36,988 bases of DNA from UBA6814 sp040753075. Its GTDB lineage: Bacteria; Desulfobacterota; Desulfovibrionia; Desulfovibrionales; Desulfovibrionaceae. Both the position numbers and the translations under genes were made by a program. This document shows, one piece after another, positions 15,863 through 23,277 of the stretch. The stretch spans positions 1-36,988 of the forward strand of contig JBFMHA010000030.1 in NCBI GenBank assembly GCA_040753075.1, given 5' to 3'. How positions within the stretch are numbered: position 1 is the first letter of the stretch; each line of letters begins with the position of its first letter. The notes under the pieces are model-generated. The model ran no database searches. It saw only the letters and a program-made list of their open reading frames with translations, and had not been told where the DNA came from.

Positions 15863-16864
15863 CTACAGGCTCTTGGCGACCTGCTTGATGAGGCGCAGGA
15901 GCTGGTTGGTGTAGCCGCCCTCGTTGTCGTACCAGATGATGAGCTTGACCATGGTCTTGTCCATGACCGTGGTGAGCAGGCTGTCCACCACGCCGCCGTA
16001 GGAGGAGGACACGAAGTCGATGGAGACCAGGGGCTCCTCGCAGAAGCCCATGTTGCCGGCCATGGGGCCCTGGGCCGCGGCCTTGAGCGCGGCGTTGACC
16101 TCCTCCTTGCTGGTGGGCTTCTCCACCTCCAGCACCAGGTCCACCAGGGACACGTTGGGCGTGGGCACCCGCATGGCCATGCCGTCCAGCTTGCCCTTGA
16201 GGGCCGGGATGACGTCGGTCACCGCCTTGGCCGCGCCGGTGGTGGTGGGGATGATGCTCATGCACGCGGCGCGCGCCCGGCGCAGGTCCTTGTGCGAGCC
16301 GTCCAGGATGCGCTGGCTCATGGTGTAGGAGTGCACCGTGGTCATGAGCCCGTGCTTGATGCCGAAGGTGTCCAGGATGACCTTGGTGGCCGGGGCCATG
16401 CAGTTGGTGGTGCAGGAGGCGCAGGACAGGATGTGGTGCTTGGCCGGGTCGTAGAGGCCGTCGTTGACCCCGGGCACGATCATCAGGTCCACGCCCTTGC
16501 CGGGCGCGCCGATGATGGCCTTCTTGGCCCCGGCCGCGATGTGCTTGGCCAGGCCCTCGCCGTCCTTCACCTTGCCCGTGGTCTCCACCACGATGTCCAC
16601 GCCCAGGTCCTTCCAGGCGTACTCGCCCAGGGGCTGGCGGGTCACGGCCACGGGCTTGCCGTTCAGGGTGAAGCCGGCCTCGGTGGCCACGGCCTCGCCC
16701 TTGAACCGGCCGTGCACCGAGTCGTATTTCAGCAGATGGACCAGGCTGGCGTTGTCCGCGCGGGCGTTGACGGCGGCCAGCTCCACCTCGGCCTCATCGG
16801 CCAGGAGCCGGGTCAGGAAGCGTCCGATGCGGCCGAAACCGTTCATGCCAATCTTGACGGCCAT
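15863..16864 (-). CDS. gap: Glyceraldehyde-3-phosphate dehydrogenase, probably able to use NADP
   Basis: Oxidises glyceraldehyde 3-phosphate to 1,3-bisphosphoglycerate, or the reverse in gluconeogenesis. The length of 333 residues is normal. Seen: Rossmann start MNGFGRIGR, catalytic Cys151 in SCASCTTNC and His178 in TVHSYT. Odd: the Asp that normally ends the second beta strand and binds NAD ribose (VND) is VNA here (Ala34, followed by Arg35). The usual LP pair before HKDLRR is GS (Gly189-Ser190). In the family these changes (the Asp32, Leu187 and Pro188 positions) favour NADP. AGGAGAA precedes the ATG. It follows fba on the same strand 122 bases downstream. Confidence 0.95.
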   Translation of the reverse strand: MAVKIGMNGFGRIGRFLTRLLADEAEVELAAVNARADNASLVHLLKYDSVHGRFKGEAVATEAGFTLNGKPVAVTRQPLGEYAWKDLGVDIVVETTGKVKDGEGLAKHIAAGAKKAIIGAPGKGVDLMIVPGVNDGLYDPAKHHILSCASCTTNCMAPATKVILDTFGIKHGLMTTVHSYTMSQRILDGSHKDLRRARAACMSIIPTTTGAAKAVTDVIPALKGKLDGMAMRVPTPNVSLVDLVLEVEKPTSKEEVNAALKAAAQGPMAGNMGFCEEPLVSIDFVSSSYGGVVDSLLTTVMDKTMVKLIIWYDNEGGYTNQLLRLIKQVAKSL

Positions 16865-16952
16865 GGCAGTTCTCCTTGCGGGTTGGCGTCGCGTCCGCGA
16901 GGCCGTGCGGCAGGGGCGCGAAGCAGTCGATCCGGCGAGCCGGAAGTGTTGG

Positions 16953-16976
16953 GCCGGAGGCCCGGAGGCCTCCGGC
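16953..16976 (-). promoter_or_regulatory. Hairpin between fba and gap
   Basis: In the fba-gap transcript a perfect 9-bp stem GCCGGAGGC/GCCTCCGGC (16976-16968 with 16961-16953) closes a 6-base loop, 10 bases after the fba stop. There is no T-tract, so it more likely marks an RNA processing or stability site than a full terminator. Confidence 0.4.
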
Positions 16977-16986
16977 GGGTGTTCGC

Positions 16987-17910
16987 CTAGATGCTGTTGG
17001 AGCAGCCCAGGACGTGGCGGATCTTGTGCTGCACCATGTCCTTGACCGCGGCGCGCGCCGGGCCCAGGTAGGCGCGGGGGTCGAAGTCCTCGGGCTTCTC
17101 CGCGAAATGCTTGCGGATGGTGGCGGTGATGGCCAGGCGGATGTCGGTGTCGATGTTGATCTTGCACACCGCGGACTTGGCGGCCTTGCGCAGGAGCTCC
17201 TCGGGCACGCCCTTGGCCCCGGGCACGTGGCCGCCGTACTGGTTGCACATCTCCACGAACTCCGGGAGCACGCTGGACGCGCCGTGCAGCACCAGGGGAT
17301 AGCCCGGGAGCATGCCGCCGATCTTGTCCAGGCGCTCGAAGTCCAGCTTGGCCTCCCCCTTGAACTTGTAGGCCCCGTGCGAGGTGCCGATGGCGATGGC
17401 CAGGGAGTCGCACCCGGTCCGCTTCACGAAATCCACGGCCTGGTCCGGGTCGGTGTAGATGCTCTCCTCGCTGGACACCTCGTCCTCCACCCCGGCCAGG
17501 CGGCCCAGTTCGGCCTCCACCCAGACCCCGCGGGGATGGGCGTACTCCACCACCTTCCTGGTGACCGCCACGTTGTCCTCGTAGGACAGGTGGGAGCCGT
17601 CGATCATCACCGAGGTGAAGCCTCCCTCGATGCAGTCCACGCACTGCTCGAAGCTTGCGCCGTGGTCCAGGTGCAGGCAGATGGGCAGGTCCGAGACCTC
17701 CAGGGCGGCCTCCACGAGCTTTTTCAGGTACACCGGGTTGGCGTATTTCCGGGCCCCGGCCGAGACCTGGAGGATGAGGGCGCTCTTCTCCTCCTCGGCG
17801 GCCATGATGATGCCCTGGATGATCTCCATGTTGTTCACGTTGAACGCGCCGATGGCGAAGCCGCCGGCGTGGGCCTTGGCGAACATTTCCTTGGGGCCGA
17901 CGAGGGGCAT
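16987..17910 (-). CDS. fba: Class II fructose-bisphosphate aldolase
   Basis: Zinc-dependent cleavage or condensation between fructose 1,6-bisphosphate and the two triose phosphates. The 307-residue product carries the class II marks: AFNVNNMEIIQGI near the N-terminus, the metal-site LHLDHG, GFTSVMIDGS, EAELGRLAGVED, AIGTSHGAYKF and LVLHGASS, then KINIDTDIR near the C-terminus. The ATG at 17910 has an upstream GGAGGA. It lies between surE (62-base gap upstream) and gap, so surE-fba-gap are probably co-transcribed and the aldolase and dehydrogenase act in consecutive steps. Confidence 0.95.
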   Translation of the reverse strand: MPLVGPKEMFAKAHAGGFAIGAFNVNNMEIIQGIIMAAEEEKSALILQVSAGARKYANPVYLKKLVEAALEVSDLPICLHLDHGASFEQCVDCIEGGFTSVMIDGSHLSYEDNVAVTRKVVEYAHPRGVWVEAELGRLAGVEDEVSSEESIYTDPDQAVDFVKRTGCDSLAIAIGTSHGAYKFKGEAKLDFERLDKIGGMLPGYPLVLHGASSVLPEFVEMCNQYGGHVPGAKGVPEELLRKAAKSAVCKINIDTDIRLAITATIRKHFAEKPEDFDPRAYLGPARAAVKDMVQHKIRHVLGCSNSI

Positions 17911-17972
17911 GGCGTCCTCCCGGTGGGGGTTGGTTGGAACGGCCCGAAGGGGCCGCCACTGAACGAAAAAGT

Positions 17973-18752
17973 CTACTCCTGGGAGGGCTTCGTGTCAACG
18001 ATACCGGACTTTTCCAGGGTTCCCAGCGTGGCCCGGTCGGTGAAATCGAAGCGCAGCGGGGTCAGGGTCATCCAGCCCTCCCAGAGCAGGGCGCGGTCCG
18101 TGCCCGGGGAAACCTGGTCCTTGGGGATGACGCCTTCCAGCCAGTAGTAGGCGTTGCCGCGCGGGTCCTGGCGGGTCACGTACCAGTCGTGGTAGGCGGC
18201 CGAGGTCTGGGGGCAGAGGCGCAGGCCCTTCACGTCCTCCCAGGGGTGGACCGGGAAGTTCAGGTTGAGCATGCCCTGGCGGGGCAGTTCGGACCAGGGG
18301 ATGCGGGCGGCCAGGTCCGCGGCGAAGGCGGCCTGGGCCGAGAGGTCGCGGGGCTTGAAGTCGTCCATGGACACGGCCAGGGCCGGGAGGCCCATGAGCG
18401 CGGCCTCGGTGGCCGCGGCCACGGTGCCGGAGTAGAGGATGTCCACGCCCACGTTGGCCCCGGCGTTGATGCCCGAGACCACCAGGTCCACGGGCTCGTC
18501 CGCCAGCAGAGTGGTGAGTCCGAGCTTGACGCAGTCCACCGGGGTTCCGGTGACGCCCAGGCCGGAGAAGCCGTTCTCCTTGATGGCCCGAGCCTTGAGG
18601 GGCACGGACATGGTCACCGCGTGTCCCACCGCGGACTGTTCGGTGAGGGGGGCCACCACCCGGACCTGGTGCCCGGCGTCGGCGAGCGCCTTGAACATGG
18701 CCCGCAGGCCCACGGCATGGATGCCGTCGTCGTTGGTGAGAAGGATGCGCAT
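17973..18752 (-). CDS. surE: 5'/3'-nucleotidase SurE
   Basis: Metal-dependent phosphatase acting on nucleoside monophosphates and short polyphosphate. The 259-residue length is normal. The N-terminal metal site MRILLTNDDGIHAVG, the APLTEQSAVGHAVT loop, TPVDCVKLG and SGINAGANVG are all present. The ATG at 18752 has GGAGA eight bases upstream. It begins the surE-fba-gap unit. The 18753-18979 region between it and the divergent YhaM-like gene holds no gene that I can support. Confidence 0.94.
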   Translation of the reverse strand: MRILLTNDDGIHAVGLRAMFKALADAGHQVRVVAPLTEQSAVGHAVTMSVPLKARAIKENGFSGLGVTGTPVDCVKLGLTTLLADEPVDLVVSGINAGANVGVDILYSGTVAAATEAALMGLPALAVSMDDFKPRDLSAQAAFAADLAARIPWSELPRQGMLNLNFPVHPWEDVKGLRLCPQTSAAYHDWYVTRQDPRGNAYYWLEGVIPKDQVSPGTDRALLWEGWMTLTPLRFDFTDRATLGTLEKSGIVDTKPSQE

Positions 18753-18979
18753 GGGCGTCTCCGTGATGGTGCTGGCTGCGCCGCCCGGTCCCGTCGTCGG
18801 CGCGGCCGTGCTTTCGGCCCTGGGCGCGGGAAGGGTGCTTCTTCTCGGCCTCGGGAGTCATGATGACGGGCGGCCGGGGGCGGTTTGACATGTGCCGGGA
18901 AAACAGGGCAGTGGTGGGCAGTCCCGTCGCCTGTTCCCCATGATCGTTTGACGGCGGGATTACCCCAAGCCCGTAGCGG

Positions 18980-20014
18980 ATGCAACTGATGAACCTCAAG
19001 AAGCTTTTCGTGCGCGACCTGGTCCCCGGGGGGCCGGTGGACGAGGTGTTCGCCCTGGCCGAGGCCAGGGCGGGCCAGGCCAAGAACGGCCCCTTCTGGA
19101 GCCTGGCCCTGGAGGACAACTCGGGCCGGGTGTCGGCCAAGATGTTCTCCCCCCACAGCGCGAGCTGCCCGGCCCTGTCCCCGGGCGTGCTGGTGCGGGT
19201 GCGCGGCCAGGTGGGGGTGTACCGGGACGAGACCCAGATCGTGGCCGAGTCCGTCCAGGTGCTGGACCCCGAATCCCCGGGCCTGGCGCTTTCGGACTTC
19301 GTGGCCGCCAGCCCGCGGCCGGCCGAGGACCTGCTGGCGGACATCGAGGCCCTGTGCCGGGAGCACCTGCGGCACAAGCCCTGGCGCGCCCTGGTGCGCA
19401 AGGTGCTCACCGACCCGGCGGTCAAGGCCCGGCTGCTGGCCGCGCCCGGCGCGGTGAGCGTGCACCACGCCTACGTGGGCGGCCTGCTGGAGCACACCCT
19501 GTCGGTGTGCCGGCTGTGCATGTCCTTCTGCGACCAGTACCCGGCCCTGGACCGGGAGACGCTCCTGGCGGCCGCGGTGTTCCACGACCTGGGCAAGGCC
19601 TGGGAGTACGGGACCGGCCTCACCCGCGAGGTCACGGACCCGGGGCGGCTCCTGGGCCACATCTCCCTGGGCCTGGACGTGCTGGCCCCCTTCCTGGCCA
19701 GGAGCGGCCTGGAGGAGGGTCTGCTCCTGCACCTGAGGCACATCATCCTGAGCCACCACGGCGAACTGGCCTTCGGCTCGCCCAAGCGGCCCAAGACCGC
19801 CGAGGCCTTCGCCCTGCACTTCGCGGACAACCTGGACGCCAAGCTGGCCACCGTGGCCGAGGCCCTGGACGAGGCCGAGGCCGGGGAGGGCGGCTGGAGC
19901 GCCTATACCCGCTCCCTGGAGCGGCCGGTGTACCGGCCGGCCCGCACCCCGGGCCGGGAGGCCGCCGCCCAGCGGCCGGAGGGGGAGCAATGTTTGTTAC
20001 CTTTGAAGGCATAG
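18980..20014 (+). CDS. OB-fold plus HD-domain 3'-5' exoribonuclease, YhaM-like
   Basis: The 344-residue protein pairs an N-terminal OB-fold nucleic-acid-binding domain (about 10-100: GPFWSLALEDNSGRVSAKM, then GVLVRVRGQVGVYRDE) with an HD phosphohydrolase domain (about 160-290). The HD domain is seen in HHAYVGGLLEHTLSV, AAVFHDLGK and LSHHGELAFGSPK. This order is that of YhaM/Cbf1 exonucleases. The ATG at 18980 has no strong Shine-Dalgarno and an in-frame ATG nine bases later is possible. Its last 25 bases overlap the tmk start in another frame, implying coupled translation. Confidence 0.88.
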   Translation: MQLMNLKKLFVRDLVPGGPVDEVFALAEARAGQAKNGPFWSLALEDNSGRVSAKMFSPHSASCPALSPGVLVRVRGQVGVYRDETQIVAESVQVLDPESPGLALSDFVAASPRPAEDLLADIEALCREHLRHKPWRALVRKVLTDPAVKARLLAAPGAVSVHHAYVGGLLEHTLSVCRLCMSFCDQYPALDRETLLAAAVFHDLGKAWEYGTGLTREVTDPGRLLGHISLGLDVLAPFLARSGLEEGLLLHLRHIILSHHGELAFGSPKRPKTAEAFALHFADNLDAKLATVAEALDEAEAGEGGWSAYTRSLERPVYRPARTPGREAAAQRPEGEQCLLPLKA

Positions 20015-20664
20015 AGGGTTCGGGCAAGAGTTCGGTGCTGGCCAGCCTGGCCGAGGACCTCACGGCCCGGGGCTACGCGGTGAGCGTCACCCGGGAGCCG
20101 GGAGGCTCGCGCCTGGGCCAGGAGCTGCGGCGCATCCTCCTGGACATGGCCAGCCGGGACCTGACCGGGCAGAGCGAGCTGTTCCTGTACCTGGCGGACC
20201 GGGCCCAGCACGTGCACGACGTGGTGCGTCCGGCCCTGGACGCCGGCCGCATCGTGCTCTCGGACCGGTTCGCCGACTCCACGGTGGTGTACCAGGGCTA
20301 CGGCCGGGGCCTGGACCCGCGCCTCTTGCACTCCTTCAACGAGATCGCGGTGGCCGGGTGCTGGCCGGACCTGACCCTGCTCTTCGACCTGCCGGCGGAG
20401 GTGGGGCTCAAGCGGGCGCTCACCCGCAACATGCGCACCGGCGCCTGCGCCACCGAGGGCCGGTTCGAGGCCGAGAGCCTGCAGTTCCATTCCCGGGTGC
20501 GGGAGGGCTACCTGACCTGGGCGGCCCTGCACCGGGAGCGCTACCGGGTGGTGGACGCGTCGCAACCCCTGGAGTACGTGGTGGCCGCGGCCCGGGCCAT
20601 CCTGGACCGGGAGCTCGCGGCGCGCGGCAAGAAACCTGGCGCGGCCGGCAGGCCGGTGCAGTAG
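19990..20664 (+). CDS. tmk: Thymidylate kinase
   Basis: Phosphorylates dTMP to dTDP. The 224-residue product begins MFVTFEGIEGSGKSS, which includes the P-loop. It has TREPGGSRLGQELR, the DRF motif in LSDRFADSTVVYQGYGRGLD and a LID region around RTGACATEGRFE. The ATG at 19990 follows GGGGGAG, and the gene overlaps the end of the YhaM-like gene by 25 bases. The glycosyltransferase gene follows 10 bases after the stop, so this is an operon. Confidence 0.95.
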   Translation: MFVTFEGIEGSGKSSVLASLAEDLTARGYAVSVTREPGGSRLGQELRRILLDMASRDLTGQSELFLYLADRAQHVHDVVRPALDAGRIVLSDRFADSTVVYQGYGRGLDPRLLHSFNEIAVAGCWPDLTLLFDLPAEVGLKRALTRNMRTGACATEGRFEAESLQFHSRVREGYLTWAALHRERYRVVDASQPLEYVVAAARAILDRELAARGKKPGAAGRPVQ

Positions 20665-20674
20665 GGAGTCCCGC

Positions 20675-21445
20675 ATGGCCCTTGGCGTCACCGCCGTCGT
20701 GCTCACCTTCAACGGCCAGAAGTGGCTGGCCCGGACCCTGGAGAGCCTGTCCTTCTGCGACCGGCTGCTGGTGGTGGATTCGGGGAGCACGGACGCCACC
20801 CTGGACATCGCCCGGGCCGCGGGCGCGGACGTGGTCTACCGGGCCTGGGAGGGGACCATCCCCCAGTTCCGCCACGCCTTCGCCCAGGTCTCCACGCCCT
20901 GGGTCGTGACCCTGGACCAGGACGAATACCTCTCGCCCGAACTGTCCGCCTCGCTCCGGGCGGCCCTGGCCGATCCGGGCGACGCGGCGGGCTTCTACTG
21001 CTCCCGGCGCTCCTTCTACTACGACCGGTTCCTGAAGCACGGAGGCTGGTATCCGGACTGGCTCCTGCGGGCCTTCCGGCCGGACCGCATGGAGCTGCGC
21101 GGCACGCTGCCCCACGAGGAGTTCTTCCCGGCCGGCCCCACCCGCCGGCTGTCCGGGGACATCATCCACTACCCGTACGCGGACCTGGCCGAGCACCTCG
21201 CCAAGATCAACAGCTACACCGCCACCGCGGCGCGGGAGCTGCGCGCCAAGGGCCGGCGCTGCGGCCTGGGCGCGGCCGTGGCCCGGGGCGCGGCCAAGTT
21301 CTTCCGGCAGTACATTCTCAAGCTGGGCTTCCTGGACGGCCGTGCGGGCTTCCTCCTGGCGGTCCACGCCTTCATCTACGCGTTCCACAAGTACGCCAAG
21401 CTGGCCGAACTCACCGCCGCGGAGGACCGCCCGCCCGCGGACTGA
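20675..21445 (+). CDS. Family 2 glycosyltransferase (WaaE/KdtX-like)
   Basis: The 256-residue protein has a GT-A fold start (VTAVVLTFNGQKWLARTL), the nucleotide-sugar-binding VVDSGSTDAT, and a metal-binding and acceptor region DQDEYLSPEL. This form, with DQDE in place of plain DxD, is typical of the WaaE/KdtX group that adds a sugar to lipopolysaccharide core. The C-terminal part is basic and aromatic (KFFRQYILKLGFLDG), suggesting contact with the inner membrane face. The likely role is surface polysaccharide or LPS core synthesis; donor and acceptor are unknown. Confidence 0.85.
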   Translation: MALGVTAVVLTFNGQKWLARTLESLSFCDRLLVVDSGSTDATLDIARAAGADVVYRAWEGTIPQFRHAFAQVSTPWVVTLDQDEYLSPELSASLRAALADPGDAAGFYCSRRSFYYDRFLKHGGWYPDWLLRAFRPDRMELRGTLPHEEFFPAGPTRRLSGDIIHYPYADLAEHLAKINSYTATAARELRAKGRRCGLGAAVARGAAKFFRQYILKLGFLDGRAGFLLAVHAFIYAFHKYAKLAELTAAEDRPPAD

Positions 21446-21519
21446 CAGACTGACCGCAACCCCCCCCGCGCCCAAGGCCCCAATCGATGGCGGCTTTTGG
21501 GGGAGGGGGAAGGGAGGGT

Positions 21520-21583
21520 CCGGGAGGGCAGGGGGAACCCCCTTTGCACCGCCAGGAAAAGGGGGCTCCCCCTGCCCTCCCGG
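21520..21583. repeat. Long near-perfect inverted repeat upstream of the acyltransferase gene
   Basis: The arms 21520-21545 and 21558-21583 pair at 25 of 26 positions around a 12-base loop. Each arm begins CCGGGAGGGC, and the right arm reads AAAGGGGGCT at the loop side. The structure ends 20 bases before the acyltransferase ATG and lies in the leader of that gene. No T-tract follows. It may be a dispersed intergenic repeat, an attenuator or a processing signal. Confidence 0.75.
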
Positions 21584-21603
21584 CCGCCGGAGGCCACGCT
21601 CTT

Positions 21604-22266
21604 ATGGACGCCATCGTGATCGTCGGGGCTTCGGGCCACGGGAAGGTGGTCGCGGACATCGTGGAGCAGGCCGGGCAGTGCCGCATCGCCGGGTTCCTGG
21701 ACCGGGACAGGCCCGCGGGCGGCGAGTTCTTCGGCCTGCCGGTGCTGGGCGCCGAGGCGGACCTGCCGCGGCTGGTCAAGGACCTGGACCTGGGCGGCAT
21801 GCTGGTGGCCATCGGCGACAACTGGACCCGGGCCCGGGTGGCGGGGGAGCTGGCCCGGCTGGCCCCGGGCCTTCCCTTCGTCTCCGCGGTGCATCCCGCG
21901 GCGCGGCTCGCCCGGGGCGCGGTGGTGGGGCCGGGCGCGGTGGTCATGGCCGGGGCGGTTCTCAACAGCGACTGCCGGGTGGGGGCGCACTGCATCGTGA
22001 ACACCGGCGCCAGCCTGGACCACGACGGGGTGATGGGGGACTTCTCCAGCCTGGCCCCTGGCGCGGCCCTGGGCGGCAACGTGCGCATCGGGGCCTACAG
22101 CGCGGTGTCCATCGGCGCCTGCGTGGCGCACGGGATCACGGTGGGCGAGCATGCGGTGGTGGGCGCGGGCGCGGTGGTGCTCGGCGACCTGCCGGACCGG
22201 CGCGTGGCCTACGGCGCTCCGGCCCGGGTCGTCCGGGAGCGCCAGCCCGGGGAGCGGTATCTCTAG
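21604..22266 (+). CDS. NeuD/PglD-like sugar O- or N-acyltransferase
   Basis: The 220-residue protein has an N-terminal Rossmann-like domain (MDAIVIVGASGHGKVVADIV) followed by a left-handed beta-helix of hexapeptide repeats (about 95-210) containing VNTGASLDHDGVMGDFSSL. The His in LDHD aligns with the catalytic His of PglD/NeuD transferases. Such enzymes acetylate nucleotide-linked amino sugars for capsule, LPS or protein glycans. It follows the glycosyltransferase, which fits a surface-glycan role. The frame is open upstream to 21487, but those residues come from the inverted repeat, so I start at the ATG at 21604; a clear Shine-Dalgarno is lacking. Confidence 0.87.
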   Translation: MDAIVIVGASGHGKVVADIVEQAGQCRIAGFLDRDRPAGGEFFGLPVLGAEADLPRLVKDLDLGGMLVAIGDNWTRARVAGELARLAPGLPFVSAVHPAARLARGAVVGPGAVVMAGAVLNSDCRVGAHCIVNTGASLDHDGVMGDFSSLAPGAALGGNVRIGAYSAVSIGACVAHGITVGEHAVVGAGAVVLGDLPDRRVAYGAPARVVRERQPGERYL

Positions 22267-22671
22267 CAGGCTGTCCTGATCCATGCGCGGCGACGCGCGT
22301 GATGATCCCGCCGTCTTCCGCGGTCGCCTCCCCGCCGGAGGAGCTCGCCTGCGCATGCCCGCAGGCCTTGCGCCGGGGCCATGGATTGGCGACTCCGGTT
22401 TGCATATCCCCCTGTTTTTGGTATGCTGGGGCTCCGATAGTCCCCTTTTTCCGCCAGCCGAGGATGATCCCCATGCGCAGCGCATACCGGCCCGGGACGC
22501 ACCGCCTGTTCTTGGCGGCGTTTTTCGGCCCGGGCGGCTGAGGGGAGGCCGGCCCGCCGTGTCCGCCCCCCTCCGTCCGGCCCCGACGCCGCACCCGGCG
22601 AAGCCGCTCCCGGTCGGCTCCGGCGTCCCGAGCCGCCAATCACGATCCCGTCGATCCCCAAGGAGGATCCC
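22267..22671 (+). other. 405-base intergenic region before the glutaredoxin gene, possible tiny ORF
   Basis: It contains a sigma-70-like promoter (22400-22427). After it, GAGG is followed nine bases later by an ATG at 22473 opening a 22-codon reading frame that ends at 22541 (ends AAFFGPGG). A 130-codon frame across 22283-22675 is Pro/Arg-rich and looks non-coding. Nothing else is recognised. Confidence 0.3.
22400..22427 (+). promoter_or_regulatory. Candidate sigma-70 promoter for the glutaredoxin-FTR unit
   Basis: TTGCAT (22400-22405) and TATGCT (22422-22427) are separated by 16 bases, in a locally AT-richer stretch. A transcript would have a leader of roughly 240 bases before the glutaredoxin ATG. 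Confidence 0.45.
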
Positions 22672-22926
22672 ATGACCAGGAAATCGGTGAAGGTGTTCGC
22701 CCTCTCCACCTGCATCCACTGCCGCAACTGCAAGGAATTCCTCGACCAGGCGGGCGTGAAGTACGATTGCGTCCACGTGGACCAGCTCACGGGCGAGGAG
22801 CGCAGGCGGATCGTGGAGGAGGTGCGCAAGCTCAATCCCTCGGTATCCTTTCCCACGGTGATTGTGGGCGACAAGGTGGTGGTGGGCTTCCAGAAGGATG
22901 AACTCGTCCGGCTTCTGGAGCTGTGA
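22672..22926 (+). CDS. Glutaredoxin-like thiol-disulfide protein
   Basis: An 84-residue thioredoxin-fold protein with the active site CIHC near residue 14 and an additional cysteine three residues on (CIHCRNCKEF), then a fourth in YDCVHVD. The glutathione/substrate-loop cis-proline region is PSVSFPTVIVG and the C-terminus is KVVVGFQKDELVRLL. A strong AAGGAGGAT precedes the ATG. The next gene, one base after its stop codon, encodes a ferredoxin:thioredoxin-reductase-like catalytic subunit. So this small protein is probably the electron acceptor or donor partner in a ferredoxin-linked thiol system rather than a glutathione-dependent enzyme. Confidence 0.9.
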   Translation: MTRKSVKVFALSTCIHCRNCKEFLDQAGVKYDCVHVDQLTGEERRRIVEEVRKLNPSVSFPTVIVGDKVVVGFQKDELVRLLEL

Positions 22927-22927
22927 C

Positions 22928-23269
22928 GTGGACGCCCGGCAGCTTTACGAGACGCTCCGGCGGCTGCAGGAGCCCAAGGGCTACTTCTTCAACGCGGACA
23001 TGGAGATGACCATGCCGCTCCTGGAGAGCCTGCTGACCACCAGGGAGCGCTACGGCTACATGGCCTGCCCCTGCCGGCTGGCCTCGGGCGACTACGCGGC
23101 GGACAAGGACATCATCTGTCCCTGCGCGTACCGGGAGCCGGACGTGGCCGAGTACGGGGCCTGCTTCTGCGGGCTGTACGTGTCCGCGGCCTGGAGCGCG
23201 GGCGAGACGCCCCGCCGGACCGTTCCCGAGCGCCGGCCGCCCGAGAAGGTCCTGGCGGCCCTGGGCTGA
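22928..23269 (+). CDS. Ferredoxin:thioredoxin reductase catalytic-subunit-like Fe-S protein
   Basis: A 113-residue protein starting with GTG at 22928, immediately after the glutaredoxin stop. The cysteine pattern is CPC-X14-CPC-X12-CFC. Plant-type FTR has CPC-X16-CPC-X8-CHC, so all six cysteines of a [4Fe-4S] plus redox disulfide site are kept, but spacing differs and the His next to the active-site cysteine is Phe. There is no variable (FTR-A) subunit nearby. The role inferred is transfer of ferredoxin electrons to the glutaredoxin-like partner. The polar amino-acid transporter genes follow after 8 bases and may be read through. Confidence 0.85.
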   Translation: MDARQLYETLRRLQEPKGYFFNADMEMTMPLLESLLTTRERYGYMACPCRLASGDYAADKDIICPCAYREPDVAEYGACFCGLYVSAAWSAGETPRRTVPERRPPEKVLAALG

Positions 23270-23277
23270 GGAGCGGG

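Noticed and set aside
12477..16265. A 1262-codon minus-strand open frame across the acyl-CoA synthetase and DRTGG genes
   Set aside because: His/Gly/Asp/Leu-rich antisense reading of real genes; crosses a bidirectional terminator and has no recognisable domain.
15863..17998. One continuous 711-codon frame that would fuse an unknown N-terminus to GAPDH
   Set aside because: The N-terminal part reads fba out of frame; GAPDH has its own ATG and Shine-Dalgarno at 16864 and normal length from there.
18753..18979. TTGACA at 18885 as a promoter for the YhaM-like gene, and a His-rich minus-strand frame here
   Set aside because: No acceptable -10 box at 16-18 bases. The minus-strand frame runs on into surE in another frame without domain or stop, so it is treated as chance.
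22283..22675. A 130-codon plus-strand frame before glutaredoxin
   Set aside because: Pro/Arg-rich composition, no Shine-Dalgarno, no domain; it contains a promoter-like sequence and ends inside the glutaredoxin start.
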